This document shows positions 15,401 through 20,799 of a stretch of DNA of 20,799 nucleotides, in pieces (the stretch's first letter is position 1; each line of letters begins with the position of its first letter). The translations under genes were made by a program, and so were the position numbers. Source of the stretch: a virus; the IMG/VR virus record IMGVR_UViG_3300030117_006388, positions 1 to 20,799 of that record, one strand, 5' to 3'. Under the pieces are notes generated by a model, which was given only the letters and a program-made list of their open reading frames with translations, was not told the origin of the DNA and did no database searches.

Positions 15401-15919
15401 GTACGCTCAGGTGCGATGAATGGGCTTGTAGATGATCGATTTAGTGGTCTCAAGCACTTCTGGTCCGCAGTTGCTGTTGATCGACCACGAAAGCTAAAGA
15501 AGTTTGAAGAAAATATTGAGTTGTATCGTCCAGAGGGCGACTTTGACGAAGAGGATATTATTCAATACACTGTTGAGCTTACAGGCGTATTTCCAATGTC
15601 CGAGGTGATGAACAGCGATATTATGGACAAGTTGTACCAGAATATGATTCCACCCATTGGAGAGTTTGACCCTGACTTGCGCGTGACTTGGTTTATTCCT
15701 CGCAAGATTGTTCCGAGGAAGACAAAGAACAATAAAGAATATTGGGTTGTTGAAGTCATTGACGATACCGGCACAACTGCAAATATTAAGTGCTGGGGTG
15801 TCAACTCAAAGTTTGATATCCTGTATCTTAACCGCCCATATATGGCAAAACTCGACTGGCACCCTACGTGGGGCTTTAGCACGAGATCACTAAAACATAA
15901 TTTTAGACTATTATCTTGA
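12488..15919 (+). CDS. dnaE: DNA polymerase III alpha subunit-like (family C, DnaE-type) polymerase
   Basis: This 1143-residue protein is a complete family C replicative polymerase. The N-terminal PHP domain keeps a full-looking set of metal ligands: HAH (15, 17), Asp25, DH (49-50), Glu80, His134, Cys185, Asp259 and His261. E. coli DnaE has lost several of these. A charged ~45-residue insertion lies between Glu80 and His134. The catalytic core shows LTGPGRGSAAGSL (residues ~428-440) and PDIDYD with Asp470/Asp472; CSRHAGGVVVG marks the region of the third Asp. Helix-hairpin-helix-like (IKGLGEAAIAQI) and OB-fold (KEYWVVEVIDDTGTTANIKC) domains follow. A strong GAGGAGGG precedes the ATG. E. coli DnaE is 1160 residues, so length is normal. 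No epsilon proofreader, clamp or clamp loader is seen in the window. Confidence 0.96.
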   Translation: MNDRTKSNIPFVGLHAHSVAGSLFDALGYPPDHMDFAYENGCDALALTDHGNANGLSHQVLHAKKMKEQGKAFKPIFGCEAYFIPSIAEWRNEYERALEDKKRAKTLGSELSGATVEDENSSKKVQDVLRRRRHLILLAQNQTGLQNLFKLISESYKSENFYRYPRMDYDLLAKYGEGIIAASACLGGVYAGNFWENREEGDEAVLNAMRETTRRMVAIFGDRWYGELQWNNVPEQHKLNQFIIKMHEEFGIGLISTADSHYPNPDAWKDRELYKRLGWLGKAAPSYESTELPIDVDEIGYELYPKNGDQMWESYKKYSAECGVEYDDDLVLQSIRHTHEIAHQRIEDFLPDNTVRLPDFVVPAGYTATQALVNMSIEGLRVKGFHSDKEYTERLRHELTVIDDRGFSKYFLTMKAIADRANDCMLTGPGRGSAAGSLVAYALGITQIDPIKYGLLFSRFLRSDATDYPDIDYDVAAPMELKEQLIEEWGDTTVVPISNWNTLQLRSLIKDISKFYGIPFKEVNEVTGKMLLEATPAAKKAHGIKAGVYTPTFEETKEYSPTLQAFLNKYTNIANHIDMLYGQVRSCSRHAGGVVVGENLDKWMPLINSKGVRQTPWAEGQNVRHLEPMGFIKFDILGLSTLAMIDGAIRHILKREHDIEEPSFNDVKDYYNKHLHPDTINLDNQEVYKNIFHTGKWAGIFQFTEKGAQGFCQRAKPTSIVDISAITSIFRPGPLSAKVDDQYVEAKQQPQYIKYDHPLIQEVTEETYGFLIFQEQIAILAHKLGKGLSLDEGNKLRKLLTKKGTGKGHEAKMKIHSKFITGCVEKGIRHNVAEEIWNKFEYFSGYGFNKSHAVSYSMLSYQCAWLAHHHPAEWMAAFLDKEPESRKEKAINIAKGFGFGIRKLDVNTSGRVWEISKDGQTLIQPLTSIKGLGEAAIAQIISNRPFEKVEDFIFNDNMVYSKLNKKALDVLVRSGAMNGLVDDRFSGLKHFWSAVAVDRPRKLKKFEENIELYRPEGDFDEEDIIQYTVELTGVFPMSEVMNSDIMDKLYQNMIPPIGEFDPDLRVTWFIPRKIVPRKTKNNKEYWVVEVIDDTGTTANIKCWGVNSKFDILYLNRPYMAKLDWHPTWGFSTRSLKHNFRLLS

Positions 15920-15944
15920 CAATTAAAAATGTGTCAGTTATAAT
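15916..15944 (+). promoter_or_regulatory. Perfect-consensus sigma70 promoter downstream of dnaE
   Basis: TTGACA (15916-15921), 17 bases, TATAAT (15939-15944): both hexamers and the spacing are exact. It overlaps the dnaE stop codon and sits 23 bases before the next start codon, which has AAGGAG in between. It would head the dUTPase, nuclease, methyltransferase and purine-enzyme operon. Confidence 0.8.
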
Positions 15945-15966
15945 GTATAAACATTAAGGAGAAAAA

Positions 15967-16257
15967 ATGGACCTATCAATTGTTAGTAACGATGTTGTTG
16001 TGGAAGCACAACTCAACCAAGAAGAAGAAGCAAAGCGCCAAAAGGTGCTTGAATATATTCGCTCGCTCAGAGCTATCGAGGATGCTATTGAGCCATACGC
16101 AGAGCAGAAGCGCGAACTCAAGGCAGAGTTCAAAGAGCAGGGCTGGCTTACAGGTGATGAGATCTCTGTTGCAGTCAAGGCTTATCGTATGCTAAAGGCA
16201 GACCAAGATATCGACGAGCTTGTTGAGATGTTTAACTTCTTGCGAGGTGATAAGTGA
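15967..16257 (+). CDS. Small helical, possibly DNA-binding protein (GapR/DsbA-like pattern)
   Basis: The protein has 96 residues and is almost wholly helical. The central part (VLEYIRSLRAIEDAIEPYAE, then KRELKAEFKEQGWLTGDEIS) resembles the pattern of small double-stranded DNA-binding proteins such as GapR and T4 DsbA: a long charged helix ending in an '(K/A)exGf/l...' turn, then a second helix (VAVKAYRMLK). This is pattern similarity only. AAGGAG lies 6 bases before the ATG and a perfect promoter lies just upstream, so high early expression is expected. Its TGA overlaps the GTG start of the dUTPase gene. Confidence 0.6.
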   Translation: MDLSIVSNDVVVEAQLNQEEEAKRQKVLEYIRSLRAIEDAIEPYAEQKRELKAEFKEQGWLTGDEISVAVKAYRMLKADQDIDELVEMFNFLRGDK

Positions 16258-16712
16258 TTATTGAATATCACAGAACCCACTTTAATTCGCACCCTCCAAC
16301 ACGAGGAAATCCAAGCGATGCAGGACTCGATGTTTATTTTTCGCCAAAAACACGCGACCCAGTGACAATTGAACCAGGGCAAAGCGTCATTCTGCCCACT
16401 GGGCTTAAATTTGGCGTTCCTCACGGGTACATGTTGGAGGTAAAAAACCGCTCTAGCGTTGCTTCTAAGCGCTCTCTCATTGTCGGTGCCTGTGTGGTGG
16501 ATTCGGGCTATGATGGCGAGGTCTTCGTCAATCTTCACAATATTGGGACAGAGCCACAAGTGGTTGAACCACACACAAAAATTGCACAGGTTGTTATGAC
16601 CCCTGTTGTCTCATTCCGTGCCCTGGAGACAACAAACCCAAACCTTTACGATTGGTATCCTATTACTATTAGCGATAGAGGCGACGGTGCGCTGGGGAGT
16701 ACAGATGAATAG
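16254..16712 (+). CDS. dut: dUTP diphosphatase (trimeric dUTPase)
   Basis: This 152-residue enzyme hydrolyses dUTP to dUMP, keeping uracil out of DNA and supplying the thymidylate precursor. All five family motifs are present: PSDAGLDVYF (I, residues 20-29), KNRSSVASK (II), VVDSGYDGEVFVNLHN (III, with the base-stacking Tyr and catalytic Asp), KIAQVV (IV), and RGDGALGSTDE (V, where the canonical RGxxGFGSTG has Leu for Phe). The start is GTG at 16254, overlapping the upstream stop as GTGA, with GAGGTG just before it. Length fits the homotrimeric class. Beside the reductase upstream, it completes a nucleotide-supply set. Confidence 0.95.
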   Translation: MIIEYHRTHFNSHPPTRGNPSDAGLDVYFSPKTRDPVTIEPGQSVILPTGLKFGVPHGYMLEVKNRSSVASKRSLIVGACVVDSGYDGEVFVNLHNIGTEPQVVEPHTKIAQVVMTPVVSFRALETTNPNLYDWYPITISDRGDGALGSTDE

Positions 16713-17304
16713 TGTAATTTATGAAACTATGAAAAGCAGAGTCGTGCCAGGTATAATTGGGGCTGCTACAAAAAGCACCTCACCAATTAAGCGGTGGCTT
16801 CAAGTAAGCACATTGCCTCAGCCAGTAAGTATTGTTTTTGGAAGACTGTACGAAGAAACCATGAATGACTTAATTGAGCAGTCGGTGGAATATGAAGTAA
16901 TAACTAATTCATCTGAAAAAACATACATTACTCCTGATTGTCAATTAACTAATGTCTCCAAGGGCAATAAAGACGTTGACGTGCTTTTTAGAAAAGGAAA
17001 CGTTATTTATTATCGTGAGGTAAAATGTAATTTATCCCTTGACAGTGAGAAAAGCAAAGTAACTGCACAAAAAGTACAGAATATTTCGTCTCGGTTGAAA
17101 ATTTTATTTCCAGATTGTGAAATCAACTTTGCCATCTTAAATATGGATTGGGATGGCAAGAAGACAAATATGCACGATGTCCGTATTGAGTATGCAGGAG
17201 AGTTCATTAACCGCCTTGGCATTGAGGACATGTCAAAACAAAATTATCTTAACATTGGGCAACAATTGGGGCGGGACTATAGAGAGGGTATTGATGCCAG
17301 ATAA
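16705..17304 (+). CDS. Putative PD-(D/E)XK nuclease, restriction-endonuclease-like
   Basis: This 199-residue protein shows the PD-(D/E)XK core. A helix has acidic residues (GRLYEETMNDLIE, Glu50/Glu51), and then a strand-turn-strand NKDVDVLFRKGNVIYYREVK gives Asp92 and Glu105-Val-Lys107 with normal 12-residue spacing. A further strand (INFAILNMDWD) follows the core helix, as in type II restriction enzymes. It would cleave DNA with Mg2+. The ATG at 16705 is chosen; the same frame extends upstream only as overlap with the dUTPase gene. Its end overlaps a Dam-family methyltransferase by 11 bases. That pairing is the main argument for a restriction endonuclease; alternatives are a Holliday-junction resolvase or a DNA-repair nuclease. 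Confidence 0.6.
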   Translation: MNSVIYETMKSRVVPGIIGAATKSTSPIKRWLQVSTLPQPVSIVFGRLYEETMNDLIEQSVEYEVITNSSEKTYITPDCQLTNVSKGNKDVDVLFRKGNVIYYREVKCNLSLDSEKSKVTAQKVQNISSRLKILFPDCEINFAILNMDWDGKKTNMHDVRIEYAGEFINRLGIEDMSKQNYLNIGQQLGRDYREGIDAR

Positions 17305-18136
17305 AATGATACCCATGTTTAAGTGGTCTGGTGGCAAACGCAGAGAAACCAAACATGTTCATGAATTAATACCACATAACTTTGATACTTTCTTTGAGCC
17401 TTTTGTTGGGGGTGGCGCAGTTTGGTTTGAACTTGGTCACACTAAAAATTGTGTTGGTGACACGCACCCAGAGGTAATTAATTTTTATAATACTGTAAAA
17501 TCGCACGGAAAAGAATTTATTGATGATCTAAATTCATATGCGATAAATTACAAAAACACTATTATTGAAACTAAGCCAAAGATGAGAGAAGAGTATAAGG
17601 ATTTAGCAGACAGTTATTATAGCTGGCGTGACGGTCAGCATACTACAGACTATGATCTTGCTAAGAGATTTTATATTTTACGAAATCTTGCTTTTGGTGG
17701 AATGCTCAGATATAACCGTGCTGGTAAATTTAATGTTCCGTATGGTTATTACAAGAATTTTAAACAACTAGATTGGAACGAAGATTATAAAAATCTTTTT
17801 AAAAACACAGAGTTTGTAAACCAAAACTGGCTTGATACGGTATCGAATGCAAGCACTAATGATTTTGTATTCTTAGATCCTCCGTATACTCGCGAATTTA
17901 CTAAGTATTCGGCTGAGGGAGACTTTGGAGAACAACAGCACCGAGAACTAGCAGAGTGGTTTGCTACCAAGTCAACACAAGCGATGATAATACTTAATAA
18001 AGATGATTTCACCGAAAGCTTGTATTCAAATTTTATACAAAAAGAGTATGAGTTTTCATATGGAGTGAGATATAGAAAAGATCGCTTAAACAAAGATGAT
18101 GTCACAACCTATCATTTTGTAGCTACAAATTACTAA
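17294..18136 (+). CDS. DNA N6-adenine methyltransferase, Dam family
   Basis: This 280-residue protein transfers a methyl group from S-adenosylmethionine to adenine in DNA. The class alpha (D12) motif order is clear: KWSGGKR (10-16), FFEPFVGGGAVWFEL (33-47, SAM-binding motif I), NLAFGGMLRYN-GKFNVPYGYY (131-153, family signature), and FVFLDPPYTREF (191-202) with catalytic DPPY at 195-198. Length matches Dam/DpnM (about 280). The recognition site cannot be read from sequence, although GATC is the commonest for this family and GATC is present many times in this window. AGAGGG (17283-17288) gives the ribosome-binding site for ATG 17294, inside the end of the nuclease gene; the two are probably co-translated. 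Confidence 0.93.
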   Translation: MPDKMIPMFKWSGGKRRETKHVHELIPHNFDTFFEPFVGGGAVWFELGHTKNCVGDTHPEVINFYNTVKSHGKEFIDDLNSYAINYKNTIIETKPKMREEYKDLADSYYSWRDGQHTTDYDLAKRFYILRNLAFGGMLRYNRAGKFNVPYGYYKNFKQLDWNEDYKNLFKNTEFVNQNWLDTVSNASTNDFVFLDPPYTREFTKYSAEGDFGEQQHRELAEWFATKSTQAMIILNKDDFTESLYSNFIQKEYEFSYGVRYRKDRLNKDDVTTYHFVATNY

Positions 18137-18147
18137 GAGAGAAACAC

Positions 18148-18432
18148 ATGAACCGTAAACAACGACGTGCAAGAGAAGCACAAATTCGCAAGGATAGCAA
18201 TGACGAATTAGCAGCCCAAGTTGCTATGTTCGGCAAGCTACCTGAACAATGCACCGCTTGCGAAAAAGTTTTTGACACAAAGGACAAAGAAATGGCAACG
18301 ACTTGGAATGTTGTTGTCAGAAAGGAAGATGAGGAAAACCCTGTCCGACTTTACTGCCCGACTTGTTGGGACACAGCCCAAGAAGTTATTGCGAACTTTT
18401 TTAAGCAAATGGAAGAAGACAATGAATCTTGA
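18148..18432 (+). CDS. Zinc-ribbon protein of unknown function, marine-phage type
   Basis: The product has 94 residues. A very basic start (MNRKQRRAREAQIRK) is followed by FGKLPEQCTACEKVFDTKD and, after ~30 residues, LYCPTCWDTA. The two CxxC pairs (Cys35/38 and Cys70/73) should bind one zinc. The layout resembles small zinc proteins I recall from T4-like marine phages; their function is not known to me. A GAGAG-type ribosome-binding site lies just upstream, 11 bases after the methyltransferase stop. It overlaps the next gene by 11 bases. Confidence 0.78.
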   Translation: MNRKQRRAREAQIRKDSNDELAAQVAMFGKLPEQCTACEKVFDTKDKEMATTWNVVVRKEDEENPVRLYCPTCWDTAQEVIANFFKQMEEDNES

Positions 18433-19453
18433 AACACACATCACCTTTGACGATGTTCTGTTAGTGCCACAATACAGCGATATTAGATCTCGCGCAGAGG
18501 TTTCTCTATCGTCAGAACTGTCAGAGGGCTTGGAACTTCGTGTTCCAATTATTTCGGCACCAATGGATACAGTGTGCGGTCAACATATGGCTGCTAAAAT
18601 GGCTGAATTTGGAGCGCTCGGTGTTATTCACCGCTATAATACAATTGAAACACAAGCAGAGCTTGTATCGAACGCATCAAAAAAAGGATTAAAAAATGTG
18701 GGTGCCGCTATCGGAATCACGGGTGACTACGTTGAACGTGCTGCTGCTCTAATCGAGGCAGGTGCTAGCGTTCTTTGTTTGGATGTCGCTCACGGGGATC
18801 ATGTCTTGATGCACGTTGCCGCTCATAACATTGTTGATAGATTTAGCAACATAGCACACATTATGGCGGGAAACGTTGCAACATATACAGGTGCTCTTGC
18901 TCTCGCACACATTGGGGTTGAGAGTGTTCGAGTCGGCATCGGTGGCGGTTCTATCTGTTCCACTCGTATCCAAACTGGACACGGAATGCCAACACTGGCT
19001 TCTGTTATTGACTGTGTTAGGGTAAAAGAAAAGTTTCCTAATTTTAAAATCATCGCTGATGGTGGAATCAAGACATCTGGGGATATGGTTAAAGCTTTAG
19101 CTGCGGGCGCAGACTTTGTGATGGTCGGCTCCCTACTGGCTGGAACCTCTGAATCTCCAGGCGATGTTATTTATAAAGATGGTGAGAGATACAAGTCTTA
19201 TCGAGGCATGGCAAGCAAAGATGCCCAGATGGATTGGCGAGGAAAAACGTCTTCTCTTGAAGGCGTGGCGACAGTCATCCCTTATAAAGGTGCAGTATTT
19301 CCTGTGTTAGAGGGGCTTGAAAACGGTATTCGCAGCGGACTTTCATATTCAGGTGTTCGCAATCTTGTGCAACTGCGCGAAGATGCCAAGTTTATTCGCC
19401 AAACCGCTTCCGGTCTTGCTGAGAGCAATACCCACATTATGTGGAGATACTAA
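18422..19453 (+). CDS. IMP dehydrogenase / GMP reductase family enzyme without CBS domains
   Basis: This 343-residue TIM-barrel enzyme starts TFDDVLLVPQYSDIRSR and has VPIISAPMDTVCG, CLDVAHGD, GNVATYTGA and VGIGGGSICSTRI with the catalytic Cys179. IIADGGI-SGDMVKALAAGADFVMVGSLLAG and YRGMASKDAQ follow. The CBS pair of normal IMP dehydrogenase (about 490 residues) is absent. The flap after YRGM is short and lacks the Arg-Tyr dyad of IMP dehydrogenase, as in GMP reductase. It could therefore make XMP from IMP (towards GTP) or convert GMP to IMP. The ATG at 18422 is chosen because it starts the conserved domain and follows GGAAG. An upstream same-frame extension overlaps the zinc-ribbon gene and is rejected. 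Confidence 0.88.
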   Translation: MNLETHITFDDVLLVPQYSDIRSRAEVSLSSELSEGLELRVPIISAPMDTVCGQHMAAKMAEFGALGVIHRYNTIETQAELVSNASKKGLKNVGAAIGITGDYVERAAALIEAGASVLCLDVAHGDHVLMHVAAHNIVDRFSNIAHIMAGNVATYTGALALAHIGVESVRVGIGGGSICSTRIQTGHGMPTLASVIDCVRVKEKFPNFKIIADGGIKTSGDMVKALAAGADFVMVGSLLAGTSESPGDVIYKDGERYKSYRGMASKDAQMDWRGKTSSLEGVATVIPYKGAVFPVLEGLENGIRSGLSYSGVRNLVQLREDAKFIRQTASGLAESNTHIMWRY

Positions 19454-19791
19454 TGCCAAAAAAACAGTGGGATGAAAAAGGCGAGAAGATACAAACTTAT
19501 ATACCCGAATCACATAAGGTAGAGCTAAAGATACGCCTCCATCACCACGGCATGACCCAAGCAGGTTTTTTGCGAGGGATCATTAAAGCATTCTTAGAAG
19601 AGGACGCTCAATTTATGGCGTGGTTTAACGAATGGAAGTTGCGCAACAGCAAAGTCAAGTCATCGAAAAGACACGCTAAATCAGATAAGCTAAAACAAAA
19701 AGGAAAAGAACTCTCGTCGATGTTTGGGATTAACGAGGGAGAACTTGATAATATCTTTGATGTTATCGCACAGGAGCACCCAGACCTATGA
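19453..19791 (+). CDS. Ribbon-helix-helix-like small protein, putative regulator
   Basis: The product has 112 residues. The segment KIQTYIPESHKVELKIRL, then MTQAGFLRGIIKAFLEED, has the strand-helix-helix spacing of ribbon-helix-helix DNA-binding proteins. A basic linker (KVKSSKRHAKSDKLKQKGKE) and an acidic C-terminal helix (ELDNIFDVIAQEHPDL) follow. The ATG at 19453 overlaps the upstream TAA as TAATG and has GGAG 6 bases before it; a GTG at 19441 in the same frame is less likely. The gene overlaps the next by 4 bases (ATGA). The context with a sigma-like protein suggests a role in transcription, which is inferred. Confidence 0.68.
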   Translation: MPKKQWDEKGEKIQTYIPESHKVELKIRLHHHGMTQAGFLRGIIKAFLEEDAQFMAWFNEWKLRNSKVKSSKRHAKSDKLKQKGKELSSMFGINEGELDNIFDVIAQEHPDL

Positions 19792-20012
19792 TTGAATGCG
19801 CTAAAAAATGTTGTGAACTCAAGGTATCGTGCCCAATTTCGGATTGTCGAGATTGGGTTGAATACGAAGAAGATTTAAACTGTGTCAATATCGCGGTTGA
19901 TAAAAATGGACCAATGAAACTCCGTCAGATTGCGGAACGTCTTGGTGTTACGACTGCCAGGGCACAGCAGTTAGAAAAGGCTGCTTTGGCTAAATTAAAG
20001 AAACTTATGTAA
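19788..20012 (+). CDS. Stand-alone sigma-70 region 4-like protein with Cys-rich N-terminus
   Basis: The product has 74 residues. The C-terminal half (GPMKLRQIAERLGVTTARAQ, then LEKAALAKLKK, residues 41-72) matches the helix-turn-helix of sigma-70 region 4, which reads the -35 box and binds the RNA polymerase beta flap. The N-terminal half has six cysteines (4, 8, 9, 15, 20, 32), likely a small zinc fold. No regions 2 or 3 exist, so it cannot be a full sigma factor. It may act as a late-transcription factor or co-activator, comparable in concept to T4 gp33/gp55; this is inference. It is translationally coupled to the upstream gene and is the last gene before a 79-base gap. Confidence 0.75.
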   Translation: MIECAKKCCELKVSCPISDCRDWVEYEEDLNCVNIAVDKNGPMKLRQIAERLGVTTARAQQLEKAALAKLKKLM

Positions 20013-20030
20013 TTTTATTCTTTTTGTTCT

Positions 20031-20059
20031 TTAACAATCTAATTATAAGTGATTATTTT
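20031..20059 (+). promoter_or_regulatory. Possible promoter before the acidic scaffold-like gene
   Basis: TTAACA (20031-20036), a 17-base spacer and TATTTT (20054-20059) make a moderate sigma70 match in the 79-base gap. The same stretch holds TATAAGTG (20044-20051), which faintly resembles a T4-type late box. Either could serve the downstream gene; evidence is weak. Confidence 0.3.
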
Positions 20060-20091
20060 GCACACAAATAACGTATTTAGGAGAATTTATT

Positions 20092-20799
20092 ATGAGCAAA
20101 AAGAAGTTACTTTCTGAAAACGAGATCCGACGCTTCCAAGGTCTCGCAGGCATACCCGCTCTTGGCGAGATGCACTGCCCCTCTGGTGAAAGGGAGGAAG
20201 ATGAAGTTGAAGAAGGGATGCACGATGGTGCCCGCCATGAGGACGAAGAAGAAATGGAAGAGGGCATGCACGACGGAGAGCGTGAAGAGGATATGGATAT
20301 GGGTGATGAGCCCATGGACATGGACATGGACGTAGAAATGGATCCTTCCGATAAAGGAGGTGATTTAGATCTTAGTCCAGACCAAAAAGAAGATCTCGCT
20401 GCTGATATCGTTCGCGCAGTAGCACAAGAGCTTTCTCAAGCCCTTGACCTCGACGAGCCCATTGAAGTTGAAACCGATGGCGGGGAAGACTTAGAAATGG
20501 ACATGGATATGGGTGGCGATGATGAAGAGTTAGATCTCGACATGGGCGACGAGCCCGCAGACGACGCCCCTGGAATGCGTTATATGGAAGAGGAAGAAGA
20601 GCCCCTTGAAGAAGAAGAGGGAGCTTTCGCCCCCAGCCACTACTGTGTTCATCACGGCGGTGTCCAGCACGAAGGCAAGTTCCAGATGGCTGAGGCTGTT
20701 GGTCACAACTGGAGCAAGAAACAGGGTCGCGTTACCCATTATGACATGAAGTTGAAGAATGGCACCGTTCTTGAAAACGTGGCTTTTGAAGACATTCAA
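20092..20799 (+). CDS. Very acidic scaffold/prohead-core-like protein (3'-truncated by window edge)
   Basis: The frame is open from ATG 20092 to the window end (236 residues, no stop). AGGAG (20079-20083) is 8 bases upstream. A basic start (MSKKKLLSENEIRRFQGLAG) leads into a long Asp/Glu/Met-rich region containing two copies of EEGMHDG (residues 40-46 and 56-62) and several MDMDM runs. After a helical segment (PDQKEDLAADIVRAVAQELS) and more acidic runs comes a neutral-to-basic domain (YCVHHGGVQHEGKFQMAEAV and onward to VENVAFEDIQ-like sequence). Acidic, low-complexity composition and the start pattern resemble phage prohead core or scaffold proteins, but no family motif is certain. It could mark the start of the head gene block. 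Confidence 0.6.
   Translation, partial: MSKKKLLSENEIRRFQGLAGIPALGEMHCPSGEREEDEVEEGMHDGARHEDEEEMEEGMHDGEREEDMDMGDEPMDMDMDVEMDPSDKGGDLDLSPDQKEDLAADIVRAVAQELSQALDLDEPIEVETDGGEDLEMDMDMGGDDEELDLDMGDEPADDAPGMRYMEEEEEPLEEEEGAFAPSHYCVHHGGVQHEGKFQMAEAVGHNWSKKQGRVTHYDMKLKNGTVLENVAFEDIQ

Noticed and set aside
17153-17293. Longer N-terminus for the Dam-family methyltransferase
   Set aside because: The extension is out-of-frame overlap with the nuclease gene, and the family start (KWSGGKR near residue 10) fits ATG 17294.
18221-18421. Longer N-terminus for the IMP dehydrogenase/GMP reductase gene
   Set aside because: It overlaps the zinc-ribbon gene in another frame and precedes the conserved start TFDDVLL.
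20140-20540. Repeated acidic segments as a CRISPR or tandem DNA repeat
   Set aside because: The repeats are short, irregular and in frame; they reflect low-complexity protein sequence.

Overview
The window reads as part of the genome of a tailed double-stranded DNA bacteriophage of T4-like (myovirus-type) ancestry infecting a Gram-negative, probably marine, bacterium. Every gene lies on the + strand, genes abut or overlap by a few bases, and the replication set is phage-like: a T4 gp32-type single-strand binding protein, UvsX recombinase, T4 RNase H-type 5' nuclease and gp41-type helicase. Several small proteins (zinc-ribbon protein, ribbon-helix-helix-like protein, isolated sigma region 4, acidic scaffold-like protein) have the look of proteins I associate with marine T4-like phages. 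A lipobox signal peptide and E. coli-like sigma70 promoters point to a Gram-negative host. No integrase, transposase, CRISPR array or rRNA is seen.

Layout. 1-1787: the C-terminal end of a family A DNA polymerase, a divergent FtsZ/tubulin-like protein and a small membrane protein. 1773-3821: a strong promoter, then SSB and UvsX. 3822-4236: a self-contained His-rich lipoprotein cassette ending in a rho-independent terminator. 4247-6202: promoter, tRNA-Leu(UAA), 5' nuclease and a nucleotidyltransferase. 6208-10464: promoter, helicase, class II ribonucleotide reductase, GroES-like co-chaperonin and a 44-residue protein. 10443-12467: an unknown protein, a sugar-nucleotidyltransferase-like protein and a coiled-coil protein, with two promoters nested in the second gene. 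12488-15919: a complete family C (DnaE-type) DNA polymerase. 15916-19453: a perfect-consensus promoter, small helical protein, dUTPase, a putative PD-(D/E)XK nuclease overlapping a Dam-family methyltransferase, a zinc-ribbon protein and an IMP dehydrogenase/GMP reductase-family enzyme. 19453-20799: ribbon-helix-helix-like protein, Cys-rich sigma region 4 protein and the start of a very acidic, scaffold-like protein cut by the window edge.

How the parts fit. This is a replication and nucleotide-supply region: NrdJ, dUTPase and the GuaB/GuaC-like enzyme feed dNTP and guanine pools, while UvsX, SSB, helicase and 5' nuclease form a T4-style replisome. No T4-type family B polymerase is seen; instead the window holds both family A and family C polymerase genes. 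The features most worth attention are that dual-polymerase arrangement, the FtsZ/tubulin-like protein, the nuclease-methyltransferase pair that looks like a phage-borne restriction-modification module, and the lipoprotein cassette. The regulatory-looking genes at the right end directly precede what may be the start of the head genes.
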